From positions 1,340,593-1,404,592 of the forward strand of contig NZ_CP007142.1 of the NCBI RefSeq assembly GCF_000940805.1: a DNA stretch of 64,000 nucleotides, given 5' to 3'. A program made the translations under genes and the position numbers. Shown one piece after another: positions 26,432 through 34,378 of the stretch (positions within the stretch are counted from its first letter, which is position 1; the number at the start of each line of letters is the position of its first letter). Origin of the DNA: Gynuella sunshinyii YC6258. Lineage in GTDB: Bacteria > Pseudomonadota > Gammaproteobacteria > Pseudomonadales > Natronospirillaceae. A model generated the notes under the pieces. That model was given only the letters and a program-made list of their open reading frames with translations, had not been told where the DNA came from and ran no database searches.

Positions 26432-27426
26432 TGACAACAAGCTGGATAGTGGAAGTGTTTTTGTTTTTGATGGGGCTCGCCGTGCTGATATATGCGGTGC
26501 TCGATGGTTATGATCTTGGTATCGGCGTGTTGTTGCCGATGGATGAGGTGGAGCATCGTGATCAGATGATTGCGAGTATCGGTCCTTTCTGGGATGCCAA
26601 TGAAACCTGGCTGGTGCTGGCAATTGGTATTCTGTTGATTGCGTTTCCGCATGCTTACAGCCTAGTACTGCATGAGCTGTATCTGCCTGCGGCGATTCTG
26701 ATGCTGGGGCTGATCCTGCGCGGTGTGTCGTTTGATTTTCGTGCCAAGGCCGTTACCGGTCACCGGACCTTATGGGACAGAACCTTCAAAGCCGGTTCAT
26801 TGATAGCGTCATTGACTCAAGGGTACATGATCGGTCGTTACGTGCTGGGTTTTGAAAACAGTCTCGCGGCCGAGGCTTTTGCTGCTCTCAGTGCGGTCTG
26901 TGTCACCGCCGCCTATGCTTATATCGGCGGAGCTTGGCTGGTAATGAAAACAGAAGGAGAGCTGCAACGCCGTGCGGCGGTCTGGGCCCGTTGGTCCGGC
27001 AGACTCGCGGCAGTGGGGATCGCTGCCATCAGTATCGTCAACCCGCTGGTCAGCAGTACGGTTGCCGAACGTTGGTTCAGCTTTCCCGGTGCCATTCTGC
27101 TGGTTCCGATCCCTCTCATCTGCATTGCCCTGGTGGTGGCCGTAGATCAATATCTCAAACATGTTCCATTGCAGAATGATATGGGTTGCTGGTTTCCGTT
27201 TGTTGGCGTGGCGGCGTTGTTTCTGCTGAGCTTTTTTGGTCTGGCTTACAGTTTTTATCCGGATGTGGTACCCGGCAGGATGAGTGCCGCAGAAGCGGCC
27301 AGTGCGGAATCTTCGTTACGGTTTATCGGTGTGGGAGTGGCTATTGTGTTGCCAATGATTCTGGCTTATACCGCCTACTCGTATCGGGTGTTCTGGGGCA
27401 AATCGACCAAGCTCAAATATTATTGA
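26428..27426 (+). CDS. cioB: cytochrome bd ubiquinol oxidase subunit II (CIO type)
   Basis: 332 residues, about eight membrane helices. The start EVFLFLMGLAVLIYAVLDGYDLGIGVLLP and the following GPFWDANETWLVLAIG are diagnostic of CydB/CioB. It overlaps cioA by ATGA, so translation is coupled. It pairs with cioA to form the heterodimeric oxidase. No small CydX-type subunit follows the stop codon, as is usual for CIO-type operons. Confidence 0.93.
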   Translation: MMTTSWIVEVFLFLMGLAVLIYAVLDGYDLGIGVLLPMDEVEHRDQMIASIGPFWDANETWLVLAIGILLIAFPHAYSLVLHELYLPAAILMLGLILRGVSFDFRAKAVTGHRTLWDRTFKAGSLIASLTQGYMIGRYVLGFENSLAAEAFAALSAVCVTAAYAYIGGAWLVMKTEGELQRRAAVWARWSGRLAAVGIAAISIVNPLVSSTVAERWFSFPGAILLVPIPLICIALVVAVDQYLKHVPLQNDMGCWFPFVGVAALFLLSFFGLAYSFYPDVVPGRMSAAEAASAESSLRFIGVGVAIVLPMILAYTAYSYRVFWGKSTKLKYY

Positions 27427-27437
27427 TATCTGATCTG

Positions 27438-27471
27438 ACGGGTCGGTCTGCCAGAGCAGCAGCCGATCCGT
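27438..27471 (+). terminator. hairpin after cioB
   Basis: ACGGGTCGG pairs with CCGATCCGT (one G-T wobble) and TTTG follows. It lies 12 bp after the cioB stop and just before the convergent NlpC gene's end. Confidence 0.5.
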
Positions 27472-27480
27472 TTGCTGTTG

Positions 27481-27975
27481 TCAGCCATTATTTTCCAGCC
27501 GTCGTGCCATCCAGAAATGCTGTTTCCAGAAGCCGCTCAGATTGGAAATGATCACTCCCTTGCTGGTGGATGCGTGCATAAAATCACCGTTATCGAGGTA
27601 GATACCCACATGACGGTATTTCTTACCCGGAAATTTGAAGAATACCAGGTCACCCGGCCGAAGCGCAGATTGCTGGATGCTGTAAGAGTGTTGTATCTGC
27701 GTGGCAGTGGTTCGTGCTACCTGAACCCCCAGTTCCTGATAGGTTCGATAGACCAGACCGGAACAATCGATGCCACTTTTGTCCAGCCCGCCAAGCCGGT
27801 GCGGTGTGCCTTTCCAGTGCTGGTAGATGGTTTCGAAGTCGCTGCGGCTGTAGGTTTCTGAGTTTTGTGGCTGATACGGCTGACTGTTGAGACTGGAATA
27901 ACCGGCGCAGGCCGAGAGCAGAATCACGACAAACGTAAATAACAGACTGAGACGAATAGAGTGTTTATCAAGCAT
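27481..27975 (-). CDS. NlpC/P60-family lipoprotein, probable murein endopeptidase
   Basis: 164 residues. The signal ends in the lipobox LSAC with Cys23, so the protein should be lipid-anchored. The NlpC/P60 catalytic domain covers about 45-160 with nucleophile Cys71 in SGIDCSGLVYR, His122 in YRHVGIYL and a third polar position at His134 in FMHAS. These enzymes cut peptide cross-links in peptidoglycan, as Spr/MepS and NlpC do. It has its own promoter region facing the zinc-ribbon gene and converges on cioB. Confidence 0.9.
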   Translation of the reverse strand: MLDKHSIRLSLLFTFVVILLSACAGYSSLNSQPYQPQNSETYSRSDFETIYQHWKGTPHRLGGLDKSGIDCSGLVYRTYQELGVQVARTTATQIQHSYSIQQSALRPGDLVFFKFPGKKYRHVGIYLDNGDFMHASTSKGVIISNLSGFWKQHFWMARRLENNG

Positions 27976-28077
27976 GAATGGAAATATAGCCCAACTTTGT
28001 GAAGAAAACCCGTTTTAGTAATGGTGGTTAATTCAGTAGAATGCGTTGTCTCCTTCTGAATGCTTTAAGGAAAGCCT

Positions 28078-28626
28078 ATGAAATGTCCGGCTTGTAAAAA
28101 TGGGAATCTGGTCAGCGGTTATCTCGAAGATCTGTTTCTGGCACGTACCTGTGACAGTTGCGGTGGTAACTGGTTAATGCTGGAAGATTATCTGCACTGG
28201 TTGCAGAGAACACCGCCTCAGCCTCTGGCTGCGAGTATCGAATATGAAATCATGGACTCCAGGCAGGTACTGCTGTGTCCAGTTACCGGCAATATGATGC
28301 TGAAGTATCGAATCAGCGGTTCCAATGACCATAGACTGGATCTGAGCTCTGATATTTCCGGCATCTGGATGGATAAAGGCGAATGGGAGCTGCTGAAGTC
28401 TGAAGGTCTCGCCCATCAACTGAACAGTATTTTCACTGAACCATGGCAGCGTCGTATTCAAAGCGAGCGTACGGCAGAAGTTCTGTCGGCCCGCTATGAG
28501 AATAAATTCGGTCCTGAGGTGTATCAGAAAATCAAAGATACCCGGGAATGGCTGCTGAAACAGGATAATCATCTGGAACTGCTGGCTTATCTGATTGCCA
28601 AAGATCCCTATTCTGTCAAACGCTGA
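28078..28626 (+). CDS. zinc-ribbon protein (zf-TFIIB type)
   Basis: 182 residues. The N-terminus has two CxxC knuckles, Cys3/Cys6 and Cys25/Cys28 (TCDSCGGNW), as in zf-TFIIB proteins, and a second pattern with ISGIWMDKGEWELL (about 96-109). The C-terminal half is helical and charged. No catalytic domain is visible. It may bind nucleic acid or act as a small zinc-dependent scaffold. It stands alone between the divergent NlpC gene and the convergent MFS gene. Confidence 0.75.
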   Translation: MKCPACKNGNLVSGYLEDLFLARTCDSCGGNWLMLEDYLHWLQRTPPQPLAASIEYEIMDSRQVLLCPVTGNMMLKYRISGSNDHRLDLSSDISGIWMDKGEWELLKSEGLAHQLNSIFTEPWQRRIQSERTAEVLSARYENKFGPEVYQKIKDTREWLLKQDNHLELLAYLIAKDPYSVKR

Positions 28627-28635
28627 TAATCCGCT

Positions 28636-29901
28636 TCAACTGGCAGCCGACGCCCGTCGGCTGCGGTGATATAGAAACAAAGCTGTACTCAGTGTGCCGG
28701 CCAGTATCAACAGCGAGCCGGCGATGACCCCGTTCCAGCCCTGCCAGCGCCAGAATGGATGCAGATAAATCCCACCGGTGCTGGCTCCCAGATAATAAAA
28801 CACCAGATAAAGCGAACTCGCACTGGCTCTGGCATGGTGAGCATTGCGGCTGACCCAGCTGCTGGCGGTGGCATGCGCAAAGAAAAAGCCGAGACTGTTG
28901 ATTAACAGGCCGACAATGATCATTGGCAGCGCGGGTATCAAGGTAATCAGACTGCCAGTCATCAGGATCACAATCCCAAGAGCCATACACAGTGGCTGTG
29001 CCAGGTATCTGCTGGCACGACCCGCCAGGGTGGAGCCAAATGTTCCGGTCAGATAGGTCAGAAACAACATCCCCAGTACCTGAGTGCTGAGTGAGTAGGG
29101 CGCTTTTTCGAGCACAAAGGTCAGATAGCTGTACTGGTTGATGAACACAAAAAAATTGAAACCACCAATCAGATAAGCGGGTAGCAACATCGGGTTGCGC
29201 AGATGTTCCAACAGATTGGCAAACATTTGTCGGGGGTGAAACGGCCGTGCCTGAAAATGACTGGAGGCGGGCAGCAGATAGATAAACCCGGCCCAGATCA
29301 CCAGACTGATCAGGGCAATGACCATGAACGTACTTGACCAGCCCAGGTGCTCACCGGCGAAACCACCGATCAGCCGTCCGCTGATACCTCCGAGGCTGTT
29401 TGCGCCAATGTAAAAGCCCACGGCGGTGATCAGCGCGTGGCTGTCAAACTCATCCCCCATGTATGCCACTGCGATGGCCGGCAGACCTCCTAGACACAAT
29501 CCCTGTAAGGCCCGCAGGATCAACAGCCACTCATAACTGTGTACCTGGGAGATCAACAGCGTGGTCAGAATCGCACCCGCCATGGTGACCACCATGATGC
29601 CGCGACGACCAAAGACATCTGACAGCGGACCATAAAACAGCAGCGACAGGCCCAGCGTCAGCGTGGCAATGGTAAAACTCCAGTTCGCACTCAGTGCAGA
29701 AATGTGAAAGTTACTGGCCAGCATTGGCAGCAACGGTTGGGTCACATAGAGGTTGGAAAAAATCATGAATGATCCCAGGCACAAGGCCAGGGTGGCACGC
29801 CAATAGGCCGGCGTACCGGTTCTGATCCGCTCACCGGTTACAACGGAAGGTTCTGGAGTGAGCTTGTTCTCCAGAGTGTTGGTAAGCGGTTTTTGAGTCA
29901 T
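28636..29901 (-). CDS. MFS transporter (YnfM-like exporter)
   Basis: 421 residues with about twelve hydrophobic helices and a polar N-terminal extension of some 30 residues. The loop after the second helix has LLFYGPLSDVFGRRGIMV, the MFS signature, and FIGANSLGGISGRLIGG lies near the fifth helix. It resembles YnfM/AraJ-type exporters in length and motif. A LysR gene begins 155 bp away in the opposite direction, suggesting that it regulates this transporter. The substrate is unknown. Confidence 0.88.
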   Translation of the reverse strand: MTQKPLTNTLENKLTPEPSVVTGERIRTGTPAYWRATLALCLGSFMIFSNLYVTQPLLPMLASNFHISALSANWSFTIATLTLGLSLLFYGPLSDVFGRRGIMVVTMAGAILTTLLISQVHSYEWLLILRALQGLCLGGLPAIAVAYMGDEFDSHALITAVGFYIGANSLGGISGRLIGGFAGEHLGWSSTFMVIALISLVIWAGFIYLLPASSHFQARPFHPRQMFANLLEHLRNPMLLPAYLIGGFNFFVFINQYSYLTFVLEKAPYSLSTQVLGMLFLTYLTGTFGSTLAGRASRYLAQPLCMALGIVILMTGSLITLIPALPMIIVGLLINSLGFFFAHATASSWVSRNAHHARASASSLYLVFYYLGASTGGIYLHPFWRWQGWNGVIAGSLLILAGTLSTALFLYHRSRRASAAS

Positions 29902-30056
29902 GGGGGAGTCCTGTAAAGCCTGAACAAGGTTGAGCTTGGTGGAAGTGCGAGCACTATATCTTTGGAAGAGTCATAATAAAAATATATGGAAGTTATCGAT
30001 ATGATCATTATTATTTATGGATTATTTTGAATGTGTCTGGTGGTGTGATCACGGTT

Positions 30057-30959
30057 ATGGAACTCAAACCCCTGCGGTATTTTTATGAAGTGGCACGGCT
30101 CGGTAGTTTTACCCGCGCTGCTGAGCGGCTCAATCTGGCCCAGCCAGCGATCAGTATGGCGATTCGCAAGCTCGAAGAAGAATTGCAACTGACCTTGTTT
30201 CATCGCCGTGAACGCACCATCTCGCTGACAGATGAAGGGCGGCGGCTGTATGCGCAGGCAGGCAAAATTTTGCAAGCTGTCAGCGATGCCGAGCTGGAGA
30301 TGCAGGAACTAAAAGGATTGGAGCGTGGCGAAGTGCGGGTGGGTATTCCGAGTATGCTTGGGTCGTTTTATTTTCCGCCCATCCTGATGGCATTCCGGCA
30401 TCGTTACCCCGGGTTGATGTTTTCGGTGCATGAAGGTGGCGCGGTACAGTTGCAGCAGATGCTGGAGAAAGGTGAGCTGGATCTGGCGGTTATTGAATCA
30501 CAGCAGATTCCCGACATGCTGGAGGCACGGGCTTTTCTGCGTGAGGAAATGCGGGTGGTGGTGGCCAGGGAGCATCCGTTTGCATGTCGCAGTTCCGTGA
30601 GTCTGGAGGAATTCTTTGCCGAAGAGCTGGCCATGTTCAAGCCCGGTTATTTTCATCGCAAGGTGCTGGACCGGCTGGCCAGAGAGGTTGGCTGCACGCC
30701 GAACATCGGCTTTGAAACCAATCTGGTGCCGCTCATCCGGGCGATTGTCAAACAAGGATTTGGTATATCCACGTTGCTGAACATGGCGGTTGAAGATGAT
30801 CCTGAGCTGGTCACGCTGTCGTTTGATCAGCCGATTCTGCTGGATCTCTGTATTGCCTGGCGCAAAGGAGGATATTTATCCCAGGCCAACAGAGCATTTG
30901 TGGAATTTCTGCAGGAAGCGAGTGGTTTTGTTGTGATGGATGATACCGGGCAGCTGTGA
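30057..30959 (+). CDS. LysR-family regulator, divergent from the MFS exporter
   Basis: 300 residues from the ATG at 30057, which gives the standard N-terminus MELKPLRYFYEVARLGSFTR; a TTG at 30027 would add ten residues without conserved sequence. The winged helix lies in residues 1-60 (AAERLNLAQPAISMAIRKLEE) and the periplasmic-binding-like effector domain in about 90-290. It is divergent from the MFS transporter with a 155-bp gap, the usual arrangement for control of that gene. It converges on the symporter gene, 22 bp away. Confidence 0.9.
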   Translation: MELKPLRYFYEVARLGSFTRAAERLNLAQPAISMAIRKLEEELQLTLFHRRERTISLTDEGRRLYAQAGKILQAVSDAELEMQELKGLERGEVRVGIPSMLGSFYFPPILMAFRHRYPGLMFSVHEGGAVQLQQMLEKGELDLAVIESQQIPDMLEARAFLREEMRVVVAREHPFACRSSVSLEEFFAEELAMFKPGYFHRKVLDRLAREVGCTPNIGFETNLVPLIRAIVKQGFGISTLLNMAVEDDPELVTLSFDQPILLDLCIAWRKGGYLSQANRAFVEFLQEASGFVVMDDTGQL

Positions 30960-30980
30960 CGCTGCCCGGCTATAACGGGA

Positions 30981-32207
30981 TCAGGCGGATTTTTCGCCGG
31001 CGAAACGATCGACGATCACGGCACAGGCGGCATCACCAGTGATGTTCAGAGCGGTACGGATCATGTCAAATATACGGTCCAGGGCAAACAGCAGCGGCAG
31101 ACCTTCGATGGGAATTTTGGCGGCCAGCAATACTGCCACTACCAGAAATGAAGGGCCCGGTACCCCGGCCTGACCGATGGCTCCGACCGTGGCGGTAAAG
31201 ATAATGGCCACGTAGCTGGTCATGGTCAGATTGACTTCAAACAGCTGGGCAAAAAAGATCGCCACCAGACCATAATAAATGGCATTCCCGCTCATGTTGA
31301 TCGTGGCTCCCAGAGGCAGCACAAAAGAGCAGGTCGGTTTGGAGATTTTCAGTTCTTCTTCACAGGTTTCCATGTTGACGGGCAGGGTTGCCATACTGGA
31401 CGCGGTGGACAGTGCGACGGCCTGCGGCTTTTTCATCTTGTTGATAAACGTCAGTGGCGACACGTCAGAGAACAGTTTGACCAGCAGTGGATAAAACACA
31501 AAGCCATATAGCAGAATGGCCACCAGGTAGACACCAAACAGTTTGGCCACCAGCATTAACATACCAAAGCCGAAAGTACCAACGGCGTCAGCCATCAAAC
31601 CAAATACCCCGATCGGTGCGACCAGCATGACAATATTGATCATCCAGATAAATGCCTGAATCAACGTGTCCAGACCATCCATCAGCGGCTTGGTGCGGCT
31701 GTTGTCCTGTTTGGCAATAGCAATGCCCAAAAACAGGCAGAACACCATAATCTGTAGAATATTGGCATCATTGAGTGATTGAAAAACGTTGGTGGGGATC
31801 ATGCCCAGAATGGTATCGAAAAATCCGGGCACGGCGCCTTTATCGGCATAATCATTGGAAAAGAAGTGTTGTGCCGCGCTCAGATCAAGCCCGGTACCAG
31901 GTTTGAAGACGGCACCCATGAGCAATGCCAGAGCAACGGCTGCAGCAGAAGTCAGCAGAAAGAAGCCGAAGGTTGTCAGGCCAATTTTTCCGGCCGCAGG
32001 ACTGTCACCCAGATTGGCGGCACCCGCAATGATGGAGACCGCGATCAGCGGTATAACCAGCATTTTAATCAAATGTATAAATATTGCTCCGAGTGGTGCG
32101 AACATGGCTGCCTGTTGGCCCATGAGTGCACCGGCAACAGCGCCGATAATCATGGCAACCACTACCTGAAAGCCGATGTTTTTCACCATTTTTTGTATCT
32201 GAGCCAT
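30981..32207 (-). CDS. dicarboxylate/amino-acid:cation symporter (DAACS family)
   Basis: 408 residues, about eight helices plus two re-entrant loops. The first helix region FQVVVAMIIGAVAGALMG, the segment KMLVIPLIAVSIIAGAA, the FVLPLGATINMSGNA loop and GVPGPSFLVVAVLLAAKIP are typical of the GltP/DctA/SstT group. It should take up glutamate, aspartate, C4-dicarboxylates or serine/threonine with sodium or protons. Family membership is firm; the substrate is not resolved. It stands as a single gene. Confidence 0.92.
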   Translation of the reverse strand: MAQIQKMVKNIGFQVVVAMIIGAVAGALMGQQAAMFAPLGAIFIHLIKMLVIPLIAVSIIAGAANLGDSPAAGKIGLTTFGFFLLTSAAAVALALLMGAVFKPGTGLDLSAAQHFFSNDYADKGAVPGFFDTILGMIPTNVFQSLNDANILQIMVFCLFLGIAIAKQDNSRTKPLMDGLDTLIQAFIWMINIVMLVAPIGVFGLMADAVGTFGFGMLMLVAKLFGVYLVAILLYGFVFYPLLVKLFSDVSPLTFINKMKKPQAVALSTASSMATLPVNMETCEEELKISKPTCSFVLPLGATINMSGNAIYYGLVAIFFAQLFEVNLTMTSYVAIIFTATVGAIGQAGVPGPSFLVVAVLLAAKIPIEGLPLLFALDRIFDMIRTALNITGDAACAVIVDRFAGEKSA

Positions 32208-32650
32208 AGGCGGTTCTCCGTTTTTTTGTAACTGGCAAAAGTGATTACGACGCAGTTATAACGTCTGGCTGGCGGCGGATTATAGAGGTAATGTCCAGAA
32301 GTGCTGCAATTTTCCGTGTCAATCGTTAGAAAGAATGACAGTTATCAATGTTTTTGCTGGTTATCTGGCATATTTCGAGAAAGGTTTGTCGGTTATTGTC
32401 CGGCCGTTATTGATTTCACTATTAGTCTGGAAGTATTTATGTCGGGTTACTAGTGTGATGCAGGAATGCACCAAGGTGTCGGACCATACCATTGGCCATA
32501 GCCAATGTGATCCCCGAGAAAACAAGCGTTCTGATGATTCGGTGTTTCGCGCAACACGGCCAGATTTCTCGGGGCGACAATCAAAGAGACCAGGGCGATC
32601 TATTTGATATACGGGTTAATCGTGCTCATATCAGAAGCCTCAACCGCTCG
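32208..32650. other. 443-bp intergenic region
   Basis: It lies between the symporter start and the end of the GGDEF gene, both on the minus strand. It should hold the symporter promoter near its left edge. I see no convincing gene, repeat or RNA in the rest. Confidence 0.35.
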
Positions 32651-33646
32651 CTAGAGGCCAAGATTGATCCGGTTCCGACCATCTGCCTTGGCACGGTAAA
32701 GTGCTGTATCAGCAGCGAAAATAAGCGCTTCTGGTGTCCGGTATTGACCCCCCTGATTACAGGCGATTCCCTGGCTGACGCTGATACTCAAATGGGCGTC
32801 GAGCTGCATGTCGGTAAACTTCAATGCGCAGATGGCTTTTTGTATATGCCGGGCCACGAGTTCTGCACCCTGTACCGGACAATGAGGCAATATCAGCACA
32901 AACTCTTCTCCGCCATAGCGTGCTGCCAGGCTGTCGTTGGAAGGCAGACAATCCTGTAATACCCGGGCAATTTTCTGCAGGCATTTATCACCATTCAGGT
33001 GACCGTATTGATCGTTAAAGGTTTTGAAGTAATCCACATCGATCAGAATCAGGCTGAGAGGTTGATGATTATTTATGCATTGATTCCAGCACTCCCCCAG
33101 TTTTTGCTCCAGATCGTAACGGTTGGGCAGTCCAGTCAGTTGGTCGGTGTAGGCCTGTTTACGTAATTCCCGATATTGGGCTTTATGTTGACTCAGGTTG
33201 TGCAGCACGCCGATAAAGAGGGGCGTAATACCCGTCATGCTCGTGGGCAGAAACGACAGTGACAGGTCTGCCTCGACCAAGGTGCCATCGATCCGGTTGA
33301 TGACCACTTCCTTCGGACCATGGCTAAGTGGCTGGTTCTGATTGTTTTTCCAGTTGGCAAAAATATCCTGATACTGCTCGTAGTATTGGCTGGTCAGAAA
33401 GTAAAACCATTTCTGTCCCAGGAGCGATTCTGCCGGAGCTCCGAAAAATGTCACTCCCAGAGGGTTGATCATTTCAATAACCCCTTCGTCATTAACGATG
33501 AACACCCCTTCGGCAATATTATTAAGGATATTGTAAAAGAGACTGATCCGGTGACTTTGTACGGCCGGTAAGAACGTTTTGCTGAGTCGCACCTGGTTTG
33601 ACAGAGGGCGATTGTTATTATCCTTTGAACAAGTGGTTTTGCTCAT
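32651..33646 (-). CDS. PAS-GGDEF diguanylate cyclase
   Basis: 331 residues from ATG 33646, with GAGG as ribosome site; an ATG at 33664 is also in frame. A PAS domain covers about 45-165 (NIAEGVFIVNDEGVIEMINP), and a C-terminal GGDEF domain covers about 170-330 with the intact active site RYGGEEF. It should make cyclic di-GMP from GTP in the cytoplasm; no membrane segment is present. The inhibitory-site motif RxxD normally five residues before GGEEF is replaced by PSND, so product inhibition is probably lost. It is the last of three co-directional genes but 270 bp separates it from the previous one. Confidence 0.88.
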   Translation of the reverse strand: MSKTTCSKDNNNRPLSNQVRLSKTFLPAVQSHRISLFYNILNNIAEGVFIVNDEGVIEMINPLGVTFFGAPAESLLGQKWFYFLTSQYYEQYQDIFANWKNNQNQPLSHGPKEVVINRIDGTLVEADLSLSFLPTSMTGITPLFIGVLHNLSQHKAQYRELRKQAYTDQLTGLPNRYDLEQKLGECWNQCINNHQPLSLILIDVDYFKTFNDQYGHLNGDKCLQKIARVLQDCLPSNDSLAARYGGEEFVLILPHCPVQGAELVARHIQKAICALKFTDMQLDAHLSISVSQGIACNQGGQYRTPEALIFAADTALYRAKADGRNRINLGL

Positions 33647-33933
33647 AACTGCCTCGCAAATCATTTTGCCTGCTGATGTGATGGGTGCACTGTAAAGAAA
33701 AATGATCTACCTAACCTTCCGGTATTCTTCTGAATGCTAATATATTGATTTTTAAGAGGTTTTTTTGTTGTTTGGCTGTTAAGAAAACAGTGCTTCAGGT
33801 CGTTGAAAAATAGCGGTAAGCGCTGGAGGAGCCGAGGTTGTTGGCAAGTTGGGAAAGATGGCCGATGACGACTGAAAGGTATGGTTCAATGTGTCGTCCG
33901 GCCAGGATGAATAATGGGCAACCCTTTAGTCAA

Positions 33934-34287
33934 TTAGGGGCGTTTGTTTTTGATCCGAGGGTCCGGACTGGCATAGCGCTGCCCGGTCTTAACACTTTCG
34001 ACTACCAGTTGCAGTCCGACATCTTCGTTATCTCTTGAGCCCTGATCCACGAGTACCAGGGTTTTTCCGTTGTCCTCGAAAGTGAACGTGATGTCATGGT
34101 TGAAATCGTCAGTGATCGCTGGTTTCTGCATGAAGTAACCAGGGCTTTCCAGCACGTAGCAGATTTCTGTGGGTTCTCCATGGACGGTGACGGAGCCATT
34201 GGTCGGTTGTTTGTTTTCATTGTAAAACACGAAAATCGGGGGAATGACCGATGTATCCACTGTTACATTGAATTTTATCTGTTGCAT
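33934..34287 (-). CDS. DP-EP family protein (DUF1888-like), small beta-rich protein
   Basis: 117 residues with no signal peptide or membrane helix and an alternating beta-strand pattern. The ending YASPDPRIKNKRP and the internal PPIFVFYNEN match what I recall of the DP-EP family, which is of unknown function. A strong ribosome site (GGAGAAG) precedes the ATG. It lies 91 bp downstream of the large winged-helix/STAND/TPR gene on the same strand, which suggests a functional link. The family call rests on the motif pattern. Confidence 0.65.
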   Translation of the reverse strand: MQQIKFNVTVDTSVIPPIFVFYNENKQPTNGSVTVHGEPTEICYVLESPGYFMQKPAITDDFNHDITFTFEDNGKTLVLVDQGSRDNEDVGLQLVVESVKTGQRYASPDPRIKNKRP

Positions 34288-34378
34288 AGACTTCTCCTTC
34301 TCAATTGCGAACCATTACGGTTAGTGCGTCATGGAGCCGTTGGCGTATAAACGCCCACGCCCCGGTAAAAAAGTCCTG

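Noticed and set aside
27427-27480. small CydX-like subunit after cioB
   Set aside because: There is no short open frame with a membrane helix; the gap holds a hairpin and then the NlpC gene end.
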